Assembly: GCA_016932895.1 (NCBI GenBank)
Contig: JAFGCA010000064.1
Coordinates: 1-7,880 of the forward strand
Reading direction: 5' to 3'
DNA from: Sedimentisphaerales bacterium
GTDB lineage: Bacteria > Planctomycetota > Phycisphaerae > Sedimentisphaerales > SG8-4
Length of the DNA: 7,880 bases
Below are positions 6,315 to 7,880 of the stretch, piece by piece. The notes below the pieces were generated by a model. It ran no database searches, was not told the origin of the DNA, and saw only the letters and a program-made list of their open reading frames with translations. Within the stretch, counting starts at the first letter, position 1. Each line of letters begins with the position of its first letter. Position numbers and translations under genes: made by a program.

Positions 6315-7222
6315 TGCGGACCCCAGAGTCTTTCGGGATAGACGCCTTTGTCGATCAAATCACGCATGCACCGGGTGGCGATGGCCCGATCCCCGCGATA
6401 CGTGATGCCGAACCACGAATCGTTCGTGTGCAGTACCTTCACGCGGGCTTGTTCGCTTCGGATGAGTTCGTCGACGACGGAAGGTATGAAGAACTCCGCT
6501 CCGCCCTCGTGGCCGCGATTTTGCAGGAAGCGTGCAAATTGTCTCTGGAGATGAGAGAAAATCGACGGCTGAAATCCCCACAAATTCATCGAGACAATTT
6601 CGTCTCCCGTCAGGGCGTGGGCGGTGCCATTGTCGTCAATATACCGCGCGGCCTCGCCTGCCTTCTCGATTGTCTTGCGCTCCACGATGTCCTTGAGATA
6701 CATGCGATCGTCACATCGGGACACGCCGCGAGCGACGGTTCCGTACTCGCTCAAGGTGTTTCTGAGTGTATAGCCAACCATCGCGTATTCATCGGACGCG
6801 CCATTCTCCGTCGTCAGGAATCGAACCATGGCGCCGAAGGCATCGGCGCCGTAATAGTCGTCGGCGTTGACGACCGCAAAGGGCCCGGTGATCGCGTCCC
6901 GGCTGATCAGGATCGCATGGCCGGTCCCCCAGGGCTTCTCACGGTCCGGCGGCAGTTCGAAATCTCCGAGGCCGGCGTCGAGCTCCTGATACGTGTAGGC
7001 GATTTCGACCCGTCCCTCGAATTTGCTGCTTACCTTTTTCCGAAAAGCGTCCTCAAAATAGTGCCGAATGACGAAGACCACTTTTCCGAATCCGGCCTCA
7101 ATGCCGTCGTAGATCGAGTAGTCGATGAGCGTTTCGCCGTTTGGGCCGACGGAGTCGATCTGCTTGAGTCCTCCGTAGCGCGTGCCCAGGCCGGCAGCCA
7201 AAACCAGAAGGGTGGGTTTCAT
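6311..7222 (-). CDS. Sugar-1-phosphate nucleotidyltransferase
   Basis: This 303-residue NTP_transferase-family (GT-A fold) enzyme should join a sugar 1-phosphate to an NTP, releasing pyrophosphate. It begins MKPTLLVLAAGLGTRYGG with the signature G-x-G-T-R (11-15) and K20. It then has EKPWGTGHAIL (95-105), the metal-site NADDYYG (119-125), IVERK (179-183) and SMNLWGF (211-217). The start at 7222 is set by AAGAAGGA 5 bases upstream and by the family N-terminus; the frame stays open to an ATG at 7495, but that stretch is antisense-like noise over the oxidoreductase gene. Its TGA overlaps the kinase GTG, so the kinase product is the natural substrate. The pair recalls AmgK/MurU of peptidoglycan recycling, though the kinase looks more NahK-like. 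Which nucleotide is used (UTP, dTTP or other) is not evident. Confidence 0.88.
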   Translation of the reverse strand: MKPTLLVLAAGLGTRYGGLKQIDSVGPNGETLIDYSIYDGIEAGFGKVVFVIRHYFEDAFRKKVSSKFEGRVEIAYTYQELDAGLGDFELPPDREKPWGTGHAILISRDAITGPFAVVNADDYYGADAFGAMVRFLTTENGASDEYAMVGYTLRNTLSEYGTVARGVSRCDDRMYLKDIVERKTIEKAGEAARYIDDNGTAHALTGDEIVSMNLWGFQPSIFSHLQRQFARFLQNRGHEGGAEFFIPSVVDELIRSEQARVKVLHTNDSWFGITYRGDRAIATRCMRDLIDKGVYPERLWGPQ

Positions 7223-7227
7223 GCAAG

Positions 7228-7235
7228 TCCTTCTT
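7228..7235 (-). promoter_or_regulatory. Ribosome binding site that decides the nucleotidyltransferase start
   Basis: On the minus strand AAGAAGGA lies 5 bases before the ATG at 7222. It is the strongest such site on this strand and rules in favour of 7222 over the upstream in-frame ATG at 7495. The remaining 56-base gap to the oxidoreductase stop shows no promoter or terminator that I can support. Confidence 0.75.
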
Positions 7236-7278
7236 ACGTGTAGAGTGTTGTCTTGTCCTGGATTCCGCCCGCACCGGC

Positions 7279-7880
7279 TCAGATATACTGACGCGGGAAT
7301 TTCCACGGGCTGCGGTACTCGGGGACAGCCAGATGTGCAGCCTCCTCGTCGAGGATTCTCTCTCGCGCCGGGTCGAAGCGGATGGCCCGGCCCAGCTTCA
7401 TGGACAGATTCGCCAGGCAGATCGGCACGTCGATCTTGCAATGGTAGTCGGGGCTGCAGCTCGGCTGCTTGCGCGTCCGGATGCAGTCGAGCCATTCCCG
7501 CTCGTGGCCGGGCGAGGGCGGGATCGATTGTTCCGGTGGCTCGGCGTCCTTGAGGAAGTCGCCTTCCGGCACGATCTCGTGCATGCCGTAATCGGCGTAC
7601 AGCGTGCCGTTGACACCGTGGAAGTAAATCCCCAGTCTCCGGGCCGGTGTGCCGCGACCGAAATCAAAGGCGAAGCTGTTGACCAGGGACATCATCCAGG
7701 TCATCGTGAAGTTCGGGTACTGCCACACGACTTCCTGCACGTCCGGGGCGTCGCCGGCGTCCTTGATGACGTATCGTCCGCCCGAGCAATAGGTCACACT
7801 GGGATAGCCCAGACCCAGAGCCCATACGGGCAGATCGACGATGTGCGGGGCCATACCGGGGGTCCAGCCGCCGCTGAAGG
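7279..7880 (-). CDS. Gfo/Idh/MocA-family oxidoreductase, C-terminal part (start beyond the window)
   Basis: The frame is open to the window edge and encodes the last 199 residues. The NAD(P)-binding N-terminal domain lies outside, so this is an edge truncation, not a broken gene. The visible part is the C-terminal sheet domain: SGGWTPGMAPHIVDLPVWALG has the conserved histidine-aspartate of the active-site helix, GVNGTLYADYG is the typical strand-turn, and GHEREWLDCIRTRKQP and VPICLANLSMKLGRAI precede an end reading YRSPWKFPRQYI. That ending is common in planctomycete-type members. An ATG at 7854 is internal to the conserved domain and is not the true start. Family members oxidise or reduce sugars and related polyols, often with a secretion signal in these bacteria. 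Substrate and cofactor cannot be told. It precedes the nucleotidyltransferase by 56 bases on the same strand and may share its transcript. Confidence 0.85.
   Translation of the reverse strand, partial: FSGGWTPGMAPHIVDLPVWALGLGYPSVTYCSGGRYVIKDAGDAPDVQEVVWQYPNFTMTWMMSLVNSFAFDFGRGTPARRLGIYFHGVNGTLYADYGMHEIVPEGDFLKDAEPPEQSIPPSPGHEREWLDCIRTRKQPSCSPDYHCKIDVPICLANLSMKLGRAIRFDPARERILDEEAAHLAVPEYRSPWKFPRQYI

Noticed and set aside
5130..6341. Plus-strand open frame of 403 codons opposite the kinase
   Set aside because: The minus strand matches NahK along its whole length; this frame shows no family motif and runs across the gap between two real genes.
6428..7243. Plus-strand open frame of 271 codons opposite the nucleotidyltransferase
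   Set aside because: It is antisense to a gene with complete nucleotidyltransferase motifs and has no plausible domain of its own.
7223..7495. A 91-residue N-terminal extension of the nucleotidyltransferase
   Set aside because: It overlaps the oxidoreductase gene in another frame, lacks family similarity, and a strong ribosome binding site marks the ATG at 7222.
1..7880. CRISPR arrays, tRNA or rRNA genes, insertion sequences, phage or defence genes
   Set aside because: I saw no spaced direct repeats, no cloverleaf-like sequence, no transposase or integrase motifs, and almost all bases are taken up by metabolic genes.

Overview
The window is GC-rich bacterial DNA carrying two convergent gene groups that look like a carbohydrate-use locus. 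The mix of genes (a sodium:solute symporter with a small membrane protein, a UroD/MtaA-like protein, a secreted clan GH-D-like glycosidase, a sugar kinase/nucleotidyltransferase pair and a Gfo/Idh/MocA oxidoreductase ending in a PWKxPRxY-type tail) is most familiar to me from Planctomycetota and neighbouring lineages such as Hydrogenedentota. That lineage guess is inference from gene style only; no rRNA or marker gene is present.

Plus strand, 1-3034: a 103-base AT-richer leader holds a strong 13-bp perfect hairpin, a short palindrome and a good ribosome binding site. A sodium:solute symporter gene follows. It is interrupted at codon 409 by an in-frame TAG (1328-1330), after which the same frame runs open to a TAA at 1691-1693 with clear symporter C-terminal sequence. 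One base later starts a roughly 55-residue single-span membrane protein, and its stop overlaps (ATGA) the start of a uroporphyrinogen-decarboxylase-superfamily protein that is not HemE. The tight packing suggests one transcript.

Minus strand, 7880-3052, in transcription order: the C-terminal part of a Gfo/Idh/MocA oxidoreductase (its start lies beyond the window), a sugar-1-phosphate nucleotidyltransferase, an N-acetylhexosamine 1-kinase (NahK)-like anomeric kinase coupled to it by a GTGA overlap, and a secreted alpha-galactosidase/alpha-N-acetylgalactosaminidase-like glycoside hydrolase. A plausible reading is that the exported hydrolase frees a galactose- or hexosamine-type sugar, the kinase phosphorylates it at C1, and the nucleotidyltransferase turns the 1-phosphate into a nucleotide sugar. 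This resembles the bifidobacterial NahK route and the AmgK/MurU pair. Substrates cannot be fixed from sequence alone.

The two groups meet tail to tail at about 3034-3052, where an 8-bp hairpin overlaps the end of the hydrolase gene. I found no tRNA, rRNA, CRISPR array, insertion sequence or phage gene. The gene families are known ones. The points most worth a second look are the interrupted symporter, the coupled kinase/nucleotidyltransferase beside a glycosidase of uncertain family, the small membrane protein, and the leader hairpin.
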